A stretch of DNA of 64,000 nt from Thermoplasmata archaeon (GTDB lineage: Archaea > Thermoplasmatota > Thermoplasmata > Lutacidiplasmatales > UBA184): positions 183,038-247,037 of the forward strand of contig DASPVQ010000020.1 of NCBI GenBank assembly GCA_035622275.1. Direction: 5' to 3'. The notes under the pieces were generated by a model. The model saw only the letters and a list, made by a program, of their open reading frames with translations. It did no database searches and was not told the DNA's origin. Made by a program: the position numbers and the translations under genes. Shown here one piece after another: positions 16,387 to 25,291 of this stretch. How positions within the stretch are numbered: position 1 is the stretch's first letter; each line of letters opens with the position of its first letter.

Positions 16387-17664
16387 ATGATTGCCAGCAC
16401 GGACCCTTCCAGTCCTGCTCTTCGTGACCTTCTTCGTTCGGTCCATCGCTCCGGGCCGTCGGCGGAACGACGCTGCTGGACCCGGTGGGCCGCTTCGGGA
16501 ACGCCGCTGATCGAGGCGATCCCTCGAGATCGGTCGCACTCGTGGGTCACCTACGTCTGGCACGGAGTTCCCAACACCCGGGCGGTCGCGCTCGTGTGTC
16601 CCCAGCTGGGGTACGGGAACGTGGGCGGCCTCGAACGTCTTCCCGGAACTCATGTCTGGTTTCGGACGTTCAAGACGAAGAACGCGTGTTTCGGCGGGTA
16701 CCGATTCGTCGTGAATCCCCCGAGGACCCTTCCCACCGACATGCGGGAGACGCTTCGTCTATTGCGACGGCGCGCCAAGTTGGACCCACTGAATCCGTCG
16801 ACCTGGACACGATCGATCGATCCGGAATGTCCATCGAACCCCCTGTTCGGCGTGACCGTCTCGGTTCTGGAGCTGCCCGGGGCCCCCCGTCATCGGGAGC
16901 TCGAAGAGCAGCCGAACGTGCCGAAGGGTCGACTCGTACTCCATCGCTTTCGGAGTCGGAATCTTCGCAACTCGCGCCGGGTCTGGATCTACACCCCGGC
17001 GACGGCACGGCGGCTCTCCTCCCGCACGCCCCTGGTCGTCTTCTTCGATGGCTTTGGGTACACCTCGGCGTCTCCCACGCCCACGATCCTGGACAATCTC
17101 ATCGCCACGGGGCAGATTCCACCGGTCGTGGCCGTATTCGTCGACTCGATCGATCTCGCGGTCCGGGATCGAGAGCTGCCCGGCTACGCCCCGTTCGGTC
17201 GCTTTCTGGCCCGAGAGCTCCTGCCGTGGATTCGGACGACCATCGGCTACACCCCGAGACCCCGGAACACCGTCCTCGCGGGGCTCAGCTACGGAGGCCT
17301 GGCCGCGTTGTACTGGACCGTCCAGAAGCCGAATCTGTTCCAGCGAGTTCTCGCCCAGACCGGGGCCTTTGGGTGGAGCCCCAAAGGCGTTGACGAACCG
17401 GAGTGGCTGGTGAGGGAGCTCATGCGACACCCCCGACTCCCGCTGAGAATCTATCTCGATGGGGGACGCTGCGAATACCAGTCAGATGTCGAGAACCGGG
17501 TCGGGCACCTGGCCGCGATTCGACACTTGCGGGACGTTCTGAGGATGCGGGGGTACCCGCTGCTCTCCCAGGAATTCTGCGGCGCCCACGATCTGTATTG
17601 CTGCCGGCAGACCCTGGTGGACGGTCTGCGTTGGGTGCTCTCCGACCAGCGCTCGGCGAGCTGA
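16387..17664 (+). CDS. Fes-like esterase (enterochelin esterase / esterase D family)
   Basis: 425 residues from ATG 16387; an in-frame GTG at 16306 would add 27 unconvincing residues. The N-terminal early-set (Ig-like) domain includes the VTYVWHG segment typical of Fes. The C-terminal alpha/beta hydrolase has the nucleophile elbow GLSYGG (Ser about 301) and a C-terminal GAHD (His about 401), matching the Fes GGHD motif and its downstream CxR spacing. TPLVVFFDG precedes the elbow. Fes enzymes cleave ferric-siderophore trilactones in the cytosol. The substrate here is unproven, since no siderophore uptake genes are near. Codon and base use are less G+C-biased than neighbours and it lies just after a tRNA gene, so recent acquisition is likely. 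Confidence 0.8.
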   Translation: MIASTDPSSPALRDLLRSVHRSGPSAERRCWTRWAASGTPLIEAIPRDRSHSWVTYVWHGVPNTRAVALVCPQLGYGNVGGLERLPGTHVWFRTFKTKNACFGGYRFVVNPPRTLPTDMRETLRLLRRRAKLDPLNPSTWTRSIDPECPSNPLFGVTVSVLELPGAPRHRELEEQPNVPKGRLVLHRFRSRNLRNSRRVWIYTPATARRLSSRTPLVVFFDGFGYTSASPTPTILDNLIATGQIPPVVAVFVDSIDLAVRDRELPGYAPFGRFLARELLPWIRTTIGYTPRPRNTVLAGLSYGGLAALYWTVQKPNLFQRVLAQTGAFGWSPKGVDEPEWLVRELMRHPRLPLRIYLDGGRCEYQSDVENRVGHLAAIRHLRDVLRMRGYPLLSQEFCGAHDLYCCRQTLVDGLRWVLSDQRSAS

Positions 17665-18110
17665 CGGCGCCCAGCTGGACTTCTCCGCATTCGGGCGGCC
17701 CGGTGACGGGCCCGATCCGGTTGCGAGCCACATGACCCGGCGACGCCGGGGGAGATCCCACGGTCGGAACCTGGACCCGACACCGGCACGTCGAGTCCGC
17801 CCCAGGGTCGGCTCGTGGATCGATGCCGGGGGCCTGCTCGACCGTCACCTCCCCAAAGGTCCGCCGTCGGGCATTCCCGGGCCGGGCGAGGTTCCCGTCG
17901 CCAGAAGATGCGTATTCCAACCCCGGAGGCGTTCGAGGCCCGGCGAGGGGGGCCCGCCGACGCCCGATCTCACCGGATTCGAGCCACGAGCCGTTCGCAT
18001 CGCACCACCGGCGCCCGCTCGCGGCCGCGCGCGGGCGAATCGCGAGAGCGCTGGGGTCGGCAATCGACAGGTATTTTCGTCCCGCGAAGCGTCCCGGACG
18101 CGGTCGCGAC
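17665..18110 (+). other. Gap after esterase gene
   Basis: About 445 bp without a supported gene. Open frames run through it in all frames but have Arg/Pro/Gly-rich, low-complexity translations. A GTATTTTCG element (about 18071-18079) may be the promoter of the downstream regulator. No inverted repeats or transposase remnants were recognised. Confidence 0.35.
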
Positions 18111-19067
18111 GTGGACGAGATCGATCTTCGCATCTATCGGTTCCTCTCGGGCGACGGGCTCGTGCGGTTCTGGGGTTCGCGGCGCGTCCTCGACCCACGG
18201 GTCTCCGCGCGCGAGATCGCGGAACGGGTCGGGCTCAGCGAAGCCGGGGTGCGCGCTCGCCTCAAGGCGCTGAAGGACCGGGGGTACTTGCGCGGCCGCG
18301 AGGTCTGGCTTAATCCGTCGCTCTTCGGAGGGTCCCTCGCGTACGTCGAGATCCCGATCCATGGCCCGGAGGAGGCCGCGCGGCTCTTCGACGAGCTCGC
18401 GCTCGTGGACGCCGTCACCTTCGCGCGCGACCTGCTCGACGAGGAGGACCGCAAGCTGCGGGCCTACTTCGTCACGGAGAGCGAGGCGTCGAGCGCCCGT
18501 CGCGTCGCCCTCCTGCGTCGGCTCGCCGCCGGCGCGCCGATCCGGGGTCCGAGCGCGTACTGGGTGCCTCCGTGCGATCGAGCGCTCACCTCGCTCGATT
18601 GGAAGCTGTTGGGAGCGCTCCGCGCGCGACCCGACGCGACCCTCGCGGGGGTCGCGCGGGCGGCCGGCCTCGGTCTGAAGACGACCGCCCGGCGCTTCCG
18701 TCAGCTCCTCGACTCGCGGGCCTGCTGGTGGACCGCGAACAGTGCGAGCGAGGAGCTGCCGCTCGCGCTCCTGTCGATCGGCATCGCCGACGCGCCGAGC
18801 CGCGCGCCGGTCGCGGCCGCGATCGCGCGGGCCGAAGCGTCCTGGATGCCGGTCGCCCCGGACGGGCTCGGCGTCCCGCCCGGGAGCCCGGCTCCGCTCG
18901 CCGGGCTGTTGCCGGCGGAAGCGCCCGCGTCGCTCGAACGCTCCGTGCGCCGCGTGCTCGGTCTGCCCGGCGTCACCGGAGTGCGCCGCACCTTCGCGCT
19001 GGGCTCTCGCAGCTACCCGGGCTGGTTCGACGAGCGACTCAGCGGACGGGCGGCCCGATCGGGATAG
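18111..19067 (+). CDS. Lrp/AsnC-type regulator with two HTH domains
   Basis: 318 residues from GTG 18111. This start was chosen because it begins VDEIDLRIYRFL, a classic Lrp N-terminus; upstream frame is low-complexity. The first winged HTH (about 1-65) contains VSAREIAERVGLSEAGVRARLKAL. A ligand/dimer-type alpha/beta segment follows. A second HTH (about 165-205) reads LDWKLLGALRARPDATLAGVARAAGL with a recognition helix TTARRFRQLLD. The C-terminal region is another alpha/beta domain. Two-HTH Lrp-like proteins are known in archaea; the target and effector are unknown. The TATA-like GTATTTT lies about 35 bp upstream. Confidence 0.75.
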   Translation: MDEIDLRIYRFLSGDGLVRFWGSRRVLDPRVSAREIAERVGLSEAGVRARLKALKDRGYLRGREVWLNPSLFGGSLAYVEIPIHGPEEAARLFDELALVDAVTFARDLLDEEDRKLRAYFVTESEASSARRVALLRRLAAGAPIRGPSAYWVPPCDRALTSLDWKLLGALRARPDATLAGVARAAGLGLKTTARRFRQLLDSRACWWTANSASEELPLALLSIGIADAPSRAPVAAAIARAEASWMPVAPDGLGVPPGSPAPLAGLLPAEAPASLERSVRRVLGLPGVTGVRRTFALGSRSYPGWFDERLSGRAARSG

Positions 19068-19071
19068 GACC

Positions 19072-19518
19072 ACGACGGCGGATCCCGGCGTCGATCGCAC
19101 CGAGGTCTGGCCCGGGCTCTGGGTCGGCGGGCTCGGAAGCGACCTCGATTTCGACGGGGTTCGGATCTCCGTGCTCGAGTCCCCCTGCCCTGGCGGTTGC
19201 CGACAGTTCCGGGCGTTCACCGCCTCCCTGGTCGGGAAGTGGCGGCCGAACCCGATCGAGGCCGGGGCCGCGGTCGAGGCGATCGCCGCCGGCCGGCGAG
19301 AGGGACGGCCGGTGCTGGTCCACTGCGCCTCGGGCGTGGAGCGATCGCCCGCGGTCGCCGCGCTCTACCTCCTCCGATGCGAGGGCCTCGCCCTTTCCGA
19401 GGCCTACGCGGTGATCCGGCAAGCGCGGCCGCAGGTCCGCTTCGCGCCGGAGCTCCTCCGGGTGGACGGCGCGGACGGCGAGCCGTCGCCCGATGCTCAG
19501 CGCAGCGCCGAGCCGTAG
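19072..19518 (+). CDS. Dual-specificity protein phosphatase-like protein (start unclear)
   Basis: The frame encodes WPGLWVGGL near the N-terminus and the active-site loop LVHCASGVERSPAVAALYLL (CX5RS), then LSEAYAVIRQARP. This is the cysteine-dependent dual-specificity phosphatase fold, about 145 residues. It removes phosphate from Ser/Thr/Tyr or from small phosphates. No ATG, GTG or TTG occurs in frame between 18742 and the conserved domain. The start given (an ACG just after the regulator stop at 19067) is a placeholder, and the only orthodox start would be deep inside the upstream gene. It overlaps the glycosyltransferase on the minus strand by 22 bp. Confidence 0.6.
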   Translation, partial: TTADPGVDRTEVWPGLWVGGLGSDLDFDGVRISVLESPCPGGCRQFRAFTASLVGKWRPNPIEAGAAVEAIAAGRREGRPVLVHCASGVERSPAVAALYLLRCEGLALSEAYAVIRQARPQVRFAPELLRVDGADGEPSPDAQRSAEP

Positions 19519-20879
19519 CGACCGCGCGAGCGCAGCCCCGTGTACTCGTAGACCTGGATCGTCCGCTCGAAGATCTCCCGCAGGCGAGGGACCGCGCGCT
19601 CGACGAAGCAGCGTCGGGCCGTCAGGCTCCCGATCTCCCCCATGCGTCGCGCGGCCTCGGGCCGGTCGAGCAGTTGAACGATGCGGCGCGCGAGCGACGC
19701 CGCCGAGCCCGGCGGGACCGCAAAGCCGTTCACCTCGTCGTCGACGAGCTCGGCGACGCCGGCGCCCGTGCTGACGAGGACGGGCAGACGGTGGCACCAG
19801 GCCTCGACCACCACCAGGCCGAATCCCTCCCAGGGCGCGGGGTGCACGAAGACCGACGCCGCGGAGTAGGCGGTCTGGACGTCAGCCTCCGAGAGGCCGC
19901 CCGCGAAGACGACGGCGTCGGAGAGGCGGCGCGCCGCGACCCGCTCGCGCAGTCGCTCGCCCCAGTCGTCGGCCTTCGAGCGCGCCCCCGAGCCGGTGAG
20001 CGTGCGGGTCGAGAAGCTGCCGCCACCGACGAGGAGCAGGACCGCGTCCGGGTGGCGGCGGCGCACGCTGGCGAAGGCGTCGACGAGCAGGTCCTGTCGC
20101 TTCACGGGATCGAGCCGCGATACCGAGAGCACGATCGGCGCGTCCGGCCCGATCGAGAAGCGCTCGCGCAGCTCGTGGACGGCCGCGTGGGAGGCGGGCC
20201 GCTGGGTGGCGGGGTCGAGGTAGGGGTACTGCTGGAAGGCCCGGCCGTGGAAGCCGGCCCGGATCAGCTCCTCGAGGCCGGAGCGGGTGCTCACGACGAT
20301 GCCGTCGAAGCCCTCCATCGCCTTGATGAAGAAGCGGCGGACCGGTTCGGGGTAGCCCTTCAGGTCCACCGGGATGTGCCAGCGCAGGAGCGCGGGAGCT
20401 GCGGAACCGACCAGGCCGCCGACGAGCAGCTGCTGGAAGTCGTGGATGTAGAACAGGTCGTAATCGGTCGCGTGGCGGAGCAGGCAGTCCGCGGTCCGGT
20501 AGCTGTACTCGACGAACTCGCGGTAGTCGCCCATCGAGAAGCGGTAGGTGAACGGGCTGTGGAACGAGTGCCAGACCGACTCCTTGAAGCGGCCGTACGC
20601 CGCGAGCGTCGTGGCGTCGAGCCGGTAGGTCTCGACGACGTAGCCCTCGTCCGTCGCGACCTCGCGGGGGAGCTCGGGAGCGCCGAGCGCGATCCAGCGC
20701 GGCGAACGCGCGACGAAATCGCCGACGGTCGCCTTGAGCAGGGCGCGCATCATCGGCACCACGCCCCCGACGTTCGGCGCGTAGTCCCGGCCCTCGCGCC
20801 AGCGCACCCCGGGCCGATGGGGAGCGCCGGGGAGCGGATGGATCGGAGGCGTCTGGGTGTTGATGCAGAGCCGGATCAC
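19497..20879 (-). CDS. GT4-family glycosyltransferase
   Basis: 460 residues from GTG 20879. The GT-B fold is clear. The N-terminal half has the YDLFYIHDFQQLLVGGL segment and RWHIPVDLKGYP. The C-terminal half has VLSVSRLDPVKRQDLLVDAF, VVFAGGLSEADVQTAYSAASVFVHPAPWEGFGLVVVEA (GT4 E-x7-E motif) and GVAELVDDEVNGF. It transfers sugar from a nucleotide- or phospho-sugar donor onto a lipid or polysaccharide. A TATATGG element lies about 65-72 bp upstream of the start. A longer open frame continues upstream to 21278 over the divergent methyltransferase and is rejected. Confidence 0.85.
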   Translation of the reverse strand: MIRLCINTQTPPIHPLPGAPHRPGVRWREGRDYAPNVGGVVPMMRALLKATVGDFVARSPRWIALGAPELPREVATDEGYVVETYRLDATTLAAYGRFKESVWHSFHSPFTYRFSMGDYREFVEYSYRTADCLLRHATDYDLFYIHDFQQLLVGGLVGSAAPALLRWHIPVDLKGYPEPVRRFFIKAMEGFDGIVVSTRSGLEELIRAGFHGRAFQQYPYLDPATQRPASHAAVHELRERFSIGPDAPIVLSVSRLDPVKRQDLLVDAFASVRRRHPDAVLLLVGGGSFSTRTLTGSGARSKADDWGERLRERVAARRLSDAVVFAGGLSEADVQTAYSAASVFVHPAPWEGFGLVVVEAWCHRLPVLVSTGAGVAELVDDEVNGFAVPPGSAASLARRIVQLLDRPEAARRMGEIGSLTARRCFVERAVPRLREIFERTIQVYEYTGLRSRGRYGSALR

Positions 20880-21021
20880 GGGTCCCTCCGGCCGCGCCGG
20901 CGGTCCTGGGTCCGTCGGCCGCCGCGCCCCCCCTGCGCGCGGCCCACCATATACTTTGGTCCGTCCGGCGGGGCGAGGTCGGCACCGGGGGCGAAAATAG
21001 TCCGGCCGACCTGGCGATCGC

Positions 21022-22032
21022 ATGAACGATTCCGAGGTCGCCGCTTCGTTCGACGAGATCTCGGGGGTGTACGACGAGACCCGCGACCCGCTTCCGCCGG
21101 CCGCCCTCGACCGGGTGAGCGAGCGCCTGCGGGCGGCCGGGATCGACTCCCTCCTCGAGATCGGCGTGGGGACGGGGCGGATCGCGCTCCCCCTGATCGC
21201 GCGCGGCTTCGCGGTGACCGGCGTCGACCTCTCGCGCGGGATGCTCGCCCGGGCGCGGGCGAAGGGCCTCGAGCGCATCGCGCGCGCGAGCGGCTACCGC
21301 CTGCCGTTTTCCGATCGAACGTTCGATGCGACGCTGCTCGTCCACGTCCTGCATCTGCTGGAGCGCCCGGGCGCCGTGCTCCGGGAGGCGGCCCGGGTCA
21401 GCCGTCGCGGGACGTTCGCCATCGTCGCTCCCCGCCGCCGGCGCGATCCTCGCCGCGCGGAGCCGGGGATCCGAAAGCTGCTTGGCGAGCTCCTGGCCGC
21501 CCAGGGCTATCCCGCCCCAGGCCGCGCCGACCTGCCGGCGCGGGAGCGACGGTTCCTCGAGCGATTCCCACCGGACGCGCTCGACGTGGTCGACGAACGG
21601 GACGTCACGACCACCCTCGCCTCCCGCTTGGACCGGCTCGCGAAGCGCGGTCAGCGCCATCTCCGCAGCGTCCCGCCCCGGGCCCTCGCCCGCGCGATCG
21701 CCGAGGCGCGTTCGCGCGTCGGCGACCGGACCGTGACCGTCCACCGGGTCGAGGCGCTCGCGCGCTGGGACCGCCGGACGGCACGCGCCGCCCCCCTCGC
21801 TCGGGCGACGGCGGCCCCACGGGCACCGCTCAGCGCGCGAACCGGTGGTCCATCACGAACGGCAGCACCCCGCCGGCCGAGTAGTAGTCGACCTCGGTCG
21901 CCGAGTGCAGCTCGACCCGGGCGCGGAAGACGATCGGGGCGCCGCCGTCGGCCCGGCCCGTCACCTCGACCGGCGCCCCGGGGGCGAGGACGCCGCCGGG
22001 CAGCCGCAGCGAGAAGCGCTCGCGGCCGGTGA
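21022..22032 (+). CDS. SAM-dependent methyltransferase (C-terminal overlap with aconitase)
   Basis: 336 residues by frame. Class I methyltransferase with motif I LLEIGVGTGRIALPL (about residues 40-54), an acidic residue after VTGVDLSRGML, and the post-motif FDATLLVHVLHLLERPGAVLREAARV. The natural protein probably ends near residue 250 (VHRVEALARWDRR). The last 80 or so residues are Arg/Pro/Ser-rich and are the antisense of the aconitase 3' end. So either the true stop was lost or the overlap is real. GAAAATAG about 28 bp upstream is a likely TATA box. Substrate unknown. Confidence 0.7.
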   Translation: MNDSEVAASFDEISGVYDETRDPLPPAALDRVSERLRAAGIDSLLEIGVGTGRIALPLIARGFAVTGVDLSRGMLARARAKGLERIARASGYRLPFSDRTFDATLLVHVLHLLERPGAVLREAARVSRRGTFAIVAPRRRRDPRRAEPGIRKLLGELLAAQGYPAPGRADLPARERRFLERFPPDALDVVDERDVTTTLASRLDRLAKRGQRHLRSVPPRALARAIAEARSRVGDRTVTVHRVEALARWDRRTARAAPLARATAAPRAPLSARTGGPSRTAAPRRPSSSRPRSPSAARPGRGRRSGRRRRPGPSPRPAPRGRGRRRAAAARSARGR

Positions 22033-24505
22033 GACCGAGCGCCTTCCATCCCGCGCCCGGCGCGAAGGTGATCGGGAGGACGCCCATCTCGATCAGGTTG
22101 GACCGGTGGATCCGCTCGAAGCTCTCCGCGATCACCGCTCCGATCCCGAGCAGCCGCGGACCCTTCGCCGCCCAGTCGCGCGAGCTGCCCTGGCCGTAGC
22201 TCTTGCCCGCGAGCACGATGAGCGGCACGCCCTCGGCGCGGTAGCGCTCGGCGGCCTCGAACACGCTGAGCAGGGCGGCGTCGGGCAGGTGGACGGTGAA
22301 CCCGCCCTCCTTCGGCGCGACGAGCTCGTTGCGCAGGCGGACGTTCGCGAACGTCCCCCGGATCATCACCTCGTGGTGGCCGCGCCGCGTGCCGTACGTG
22401 TTGAACTCCGCCACCGGCACGCCATGGGCGATCAGCCACTGGCCGGCCGGCGTGCGCTCGGGGATCTCGCCGGCCGGCGAGATGTGGTCGGTCGAGACCC
22501 GGTCGCCGAGGGCGAGCAGCGCGCGCGCCTCCGCCACCAGCGCGCCGTCGCGCGGGAGCCAGGGGGGCGATAGGTCGAGGTAGGGAGCGCGGGCGAGGTA
22601 CGTCGAGTCCGCGGACCAGGGGTAGGCGAGGCCCGCCGGGACCTCGAGCCCCTCCCAGTGCGCGTCCCCGACCTCGATCGCGCGGTACTTCTCGGTGAAC
22701 ATCGCGGGCGCGAGGCTCGCCTCGACGAGCCGGCGGACCTCCTCGGGCGCGGGCCAGAGGTCGCGCAAGTAGACCTCGCGGCCGTCGCGCGCGCGACCCA
22801 GCGGCTCGCTCGTCAGGTTCACCTCCATCCGCCCGGCGAGCGCGTAGGCGACCACGAGCATCGGCGAGGCGAGGTAGGCCGCGCGCGTGTCGATGTTGAT
22901 CCGGGCGTCGAAGTTGCGGTTGCCGCTGAGCACTGCGGCGACGTAGAGGTCGCGCTCGCGGACCTGCTGCGACACGGCGGCGATCAGCGGCCCGGAGTTG
23001 CCGATGCACGTGGTGCAGCCGTAGCCGACGATCGCGAAGCCGAGGCGCTGGAGCGGCTCGAGCAGCCCCGCGCGCTCCAGGTAGGCCGTGACGACCTTGG
23101 AGCCCGGCGCGAGCGAGGTTTTCACGTGCGGGGGGACCGAGAGCCCGAGCGCGAGCGCCCGCTGCGCGATCAGTCCCGCGCCGACCATCACGGCCGGGTT
23201 GGAGGTGTTGGTGCAGCTCGTGATCGCCGCGATCACCACGGCGCCGTCGTCGATCGTCGGGCTCACCGTGGGTGGGGCCGCCGGCGGCGACCGCCCCTGT
23301 CGGTAGGCGTCCCGCGAGCGACGGAACGCCTCCGGGGCGTCGGCCAGCGCCACGCTCTCGTCCGGGTTGCGCGGACCGGCGATCGTCGGGACGATGTCCT
23401 CGAGATCGATGCGCAGCTCCTCGTCGTAGTCGATCGAACCGGGCGCCGGTGTGCCCCAGAGCCCGGTCGCCCGGGCGTAGGCCTCGACGCGGGCCACGAG
23501 CGCCGGATCGCGCCCGGTACCCCGCAGGTAGGCGATCGTCGCGTCGTCGATCGGGAACAGGGCCGCCGTCGCACCGTACTCCGGGCACATGTTGGAGATC
23601 GTGGCCCGGTCCGGCACCGAGAGCAGCGGCACGCCCGGGCCGAAGAACTCGACGAACCGGTCGACGACGCCGTGCTCGCGCAGGCGCCGGGTCACCGTGA
23701 GCACGAGGTCGGTCGCGGTCGCGCCGCGCGGGAGCGCTCCGGTGAGCTCGACGCCGACCGTCGCCGGCCGGGGCAGGAAGTATGGCTCGCCGAGCATCAC
23801 GGCCTCGGCCTCGATGCCCCCGACGCCCCAGCCGAGCACGGAGGCGCCGTTGACCATCGTCGTGTGCGAATCGGTGCCGATCACGGTGTCCGGGAAGGCG
23901 ACCGCACCGCCGTCGACCGCGCGTCGCGAGATGACGCTGGCAAGGTACTCGAGGTTGACCTGGTGGCAGATCCCGTTGCCCGGGGGCACGATGCGCTCGT
24001 TGCGGTAGGCATCCCGGGCCCAGCGCAGGAACCGGTAGCGCTCGCCGTTGCGATCGTACTCCCGGTCGAGATTGATGCGCAGCGAGCCCGGGCTCCCGAA
24101 GCTGTCGACCTGGACCGAGTGGTCGACGATCAGGTCCACAGGCACGACCGGGTTCACTCGGTCGGCCGGCAGCCCGCGCGCGACGGCCGCGTCGCGCAGG
24201 ACCGACAGGTCGACCAGGACCGGCACCCCGGTGAAGTCCTGCAGCAGGATCCGCTCCGGGTAGTACGCGAGCTCCCGATCGGCGCCGAGGCGCTCGCCGT
24301 TCGCGACGGCCAGCACCGCGCCGAGGTCGCTGCGCGACGGATCGTGGTGGCGCAGGACGTTCTCGAGGACCACCCGGACCGTCCGAGGGATACGCGCATA
24401 GCGGGACGGATCGATCCCCTTCAGTCGCTCGGGTCGGACGACGCTCAGCGTCTCGCCGGCGAGCGGCATCGCCTGGTAGAGGCCGAGCGGATCCGGCACG
24501 CTCAT
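21830..24505 (-). CDS. acnA: Aconitate hydratase (AcnA/IRP1 type)
   Basis: 891 residues, full length. It interconverts citrate and isocitrate in the citric acid cycle using a [4Fe-4S] cluster. Cluster ligands are SCTNTSNP (first Cys) and GCTTCIGNSG (second and third Cys). Other signatures are VIGTDSHTTMVNGASVLGWGVGGIEAEAVMLG and the C-terminal swivel domain GKSYGQGSSRDWAAKGPRLLGI with the substrate-binding Arg. Starts at ATG 24505. It pairs functionally with the isocitrate dehydrogenase at 2232. The 3' end overlaps the convergent methyltransferase frame by about 200 bp. A 46-bp gap separates it from the upstream small membrane gene. Confidence 0.97.
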   Translation of the reverse strand: MSVPDPLGLYQAMPLAGETLSVVRPERLKGIDPSRYARIPRTVRVVLENVLRHHDPSRSDLGAVLAVANGERLGADRELAYYPERILLQDFTGVPVLVDLSVLRDAAVARGLPADRVNPVVPVDLIVDHSVQVDSFGSPGSLRINLDREYDRNGERYRFLRWARDAYRNERIVPPGNGICHQVNLEYLASVISRRAVDGGAVAFPDTVIGTDSHTTMVNGASVLGWGVGGIEAEAVMLGEPYFLPRPATVGVELTGALPRGATATDLVLTVTRRLREHGVVDRFVEFFGPGVPLLSVPDRATISNMCPEYGATAALFPIDDATIAYLRGTGRDPALVARVEAYARATGLWGTPAPGSIDYDEELRIDLEDIVPTIAGPRNPDESVALADAPEAFRRSRDAYRQGRSPPAAPPTVSPTIDDGAVVIAAITSCTNTSNPAVMVGAGLIAQRALALGLSVPPHVKTSLAPGSKVVTAYLERAGLLEPLQRLGFAIVGYGCTTCIGNSGPLIAAVSQQVRERDLYVAAVLSGNRNFDARINIDTRAAYLASPMLVVAYALAGRMEVNLTSEPLGRARDGREVYLRDLWPAPEEVRRLVEASLAPAMFTEKYRAIEVGDAHWEGLEVPAGLAYPWSADSTYLARAPYLDLSPPWLPRDGALVAEARALLALGDRVSTDHISPAGEIPERTPAGQWLIAHGVPVAEFNTYGTRRGHHEVMIRGTFANVRLRNELVAPKEGGFTVHLPDAALLSVFEAAERYRAEGVPLIVLAGKSYGQGSSRDWAAKGPRLLGIGAVIAESFERIHRSNLIEMGVLPITFAPGAGWKALGLTGRERFSLRLPGGVLAPGAPVEVTGRADGGAPIVFRARVELHSATEVDYYSAGGVLPFVMDHRFAR

Positions 24506-24551
24506 GCCGGTCGCAGAGAGCGAGGGTTCTTGGGCTCTTTGGGCTCGGCGG

Positions 24552-24836
24552 TCAGGCGGTGCGGATCCAGAGGCTCGCCAGCACCGCGCCGAAGCCGGCC
24601 GCCATGGCGACGCAGGCCCCGACGTCAGCCAGGATCGGATCGTCCCCGATCGAGTAGGCGCCCATCCACACCCCGCCCGCGGCGACCGAGATCAGGACGA
24701 AGCCGACACCGAGGAGCAGGAGGCTCGACGAGTGGCTCGAGCGGGCCGCCCGGAACGCGTAGAGGGCGACGGCGGCGCCCAGCGCGATGATGACGATCCA
24801 CAGCGCGTAGGCGAGACTCGCGTCGCCGTAGGTCAT
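24552..24836 (-). CDS. Small three-TM membrane protein coupled to HTH regulator
   Basis: 94 residues from ATG 24836, which overlaps the regulator stop (ATGA). The frame also opens upstream to 24869, but the coupled start fits better. Three hydrophobic helices lie at about residues 5-27, 36-58 and 64-88, with short loops and very few charged residues. Similar small membrane proteins sit beside winged-helix regulators in other archaea, so a membrane sensor or partner role is plausible but unproven. Confidence 0.7.
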   Translation of the reverse strand: MTYGDASLAYALWIVIIALGAAVALYAFRAARSSHSSSLLLLGVGFVLISVAAGGVWMGAYSIGDDPILADVGACVAMAAGFGAVLASLWIRTA

Positions 24837-25291
24837 GGCCGCCCCGCCTCCGTGCGCACCGTGTGCCACATCTCTTTGAGCCGCTCCCCCGCGAGGTCCC
24901 GGAAGCGCACCTCGATCCGCAGTCGGCCGCCGCGCATCTCGACCTTGAGCTCCTCGAGGCGGCTGCGGTACAGCTCCACGCGCTTACCGTCCGCGGAGAT
25001 CGAGCTGCGCTGGACGCCCACGAGACCGATCTCGCTGAGGTCGTGGAGCTTGCGGTAGAGCGTGCTCTGGGGGATCCGGTTCGACGCCTGGATCTCGAGG
25101 GCCGAGTGCGGAGCGTCGTTCAGCATCAGCAGGATCTCCCGGGACCACCGGTCGCCGAGCGCTTCAAGGATGCGCTCGCGTCGATCCGTCGGCGGCGGGC
25201 TCGTCCCTTCGCCACCGGCCGGCGCGACACCTCCCGCCTCCGGCATTCCCGAGGGGGGCGGCGCGGGCGTAGGGTCTCGCGCGTTTCCCAT
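24833..25291 (-). CDS. Winged-helix transcriptional regulator
   Basis: 152 residues from ATG 25291. A disordered Pro/Gly-rich leader of 35 residues precedes a winged helix (about 36-105). Its helix-turn-helix is APHSALEIQASNRIPQSTLYRKLHDLSEIGLV, and the wing is SSISADGKRVELYRS. The C-terminal tail is a basic beta/alpha segment (RLRIEVRFRDLAGERLKEMW). It resembles ArsR/PadR-like archaeal regulators. A perfect palindrome covers its own start codon (see operator), which suggests autoregulation. It is translationally coupled to the membrane protein downstream. Confidence 0.78.
   Translation of the reverse strand: MGNARDPTPAPPPSGMPEAGGVAPAGGEGTSPPPTDRRERILEALGDRWSREILLMLNDAPHSALEIQASNRIPQSTLYRKLHDLSEIGLVGVQRSSISADGKRVELYRSRLEELKVEMRGGRLRIEVRFRDLAGERLKEMWHTVRTEAGRP

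Noticed and set aside
16062..18110. Direct repeat of the tRNA-Arg 3' end as an attachment site
   Set aside because: I looked for a second copy of the T-arm/acceptor sequence in the islet and saw none, so no attR/attL is called.
19197..21884. Open frame of about 895 codons on the plus strand
   Set aside because: Shadow of the GT4 glycosyltransferase and methyltransferase genes; biased composition and no motifs.
22658..24790. Open frame of about 710 codons opposite aconitase
   Set aside because: Translation is the usual Arg/Asp/Gly/Val antisense pattern. Aconitase is certain on the other strand.
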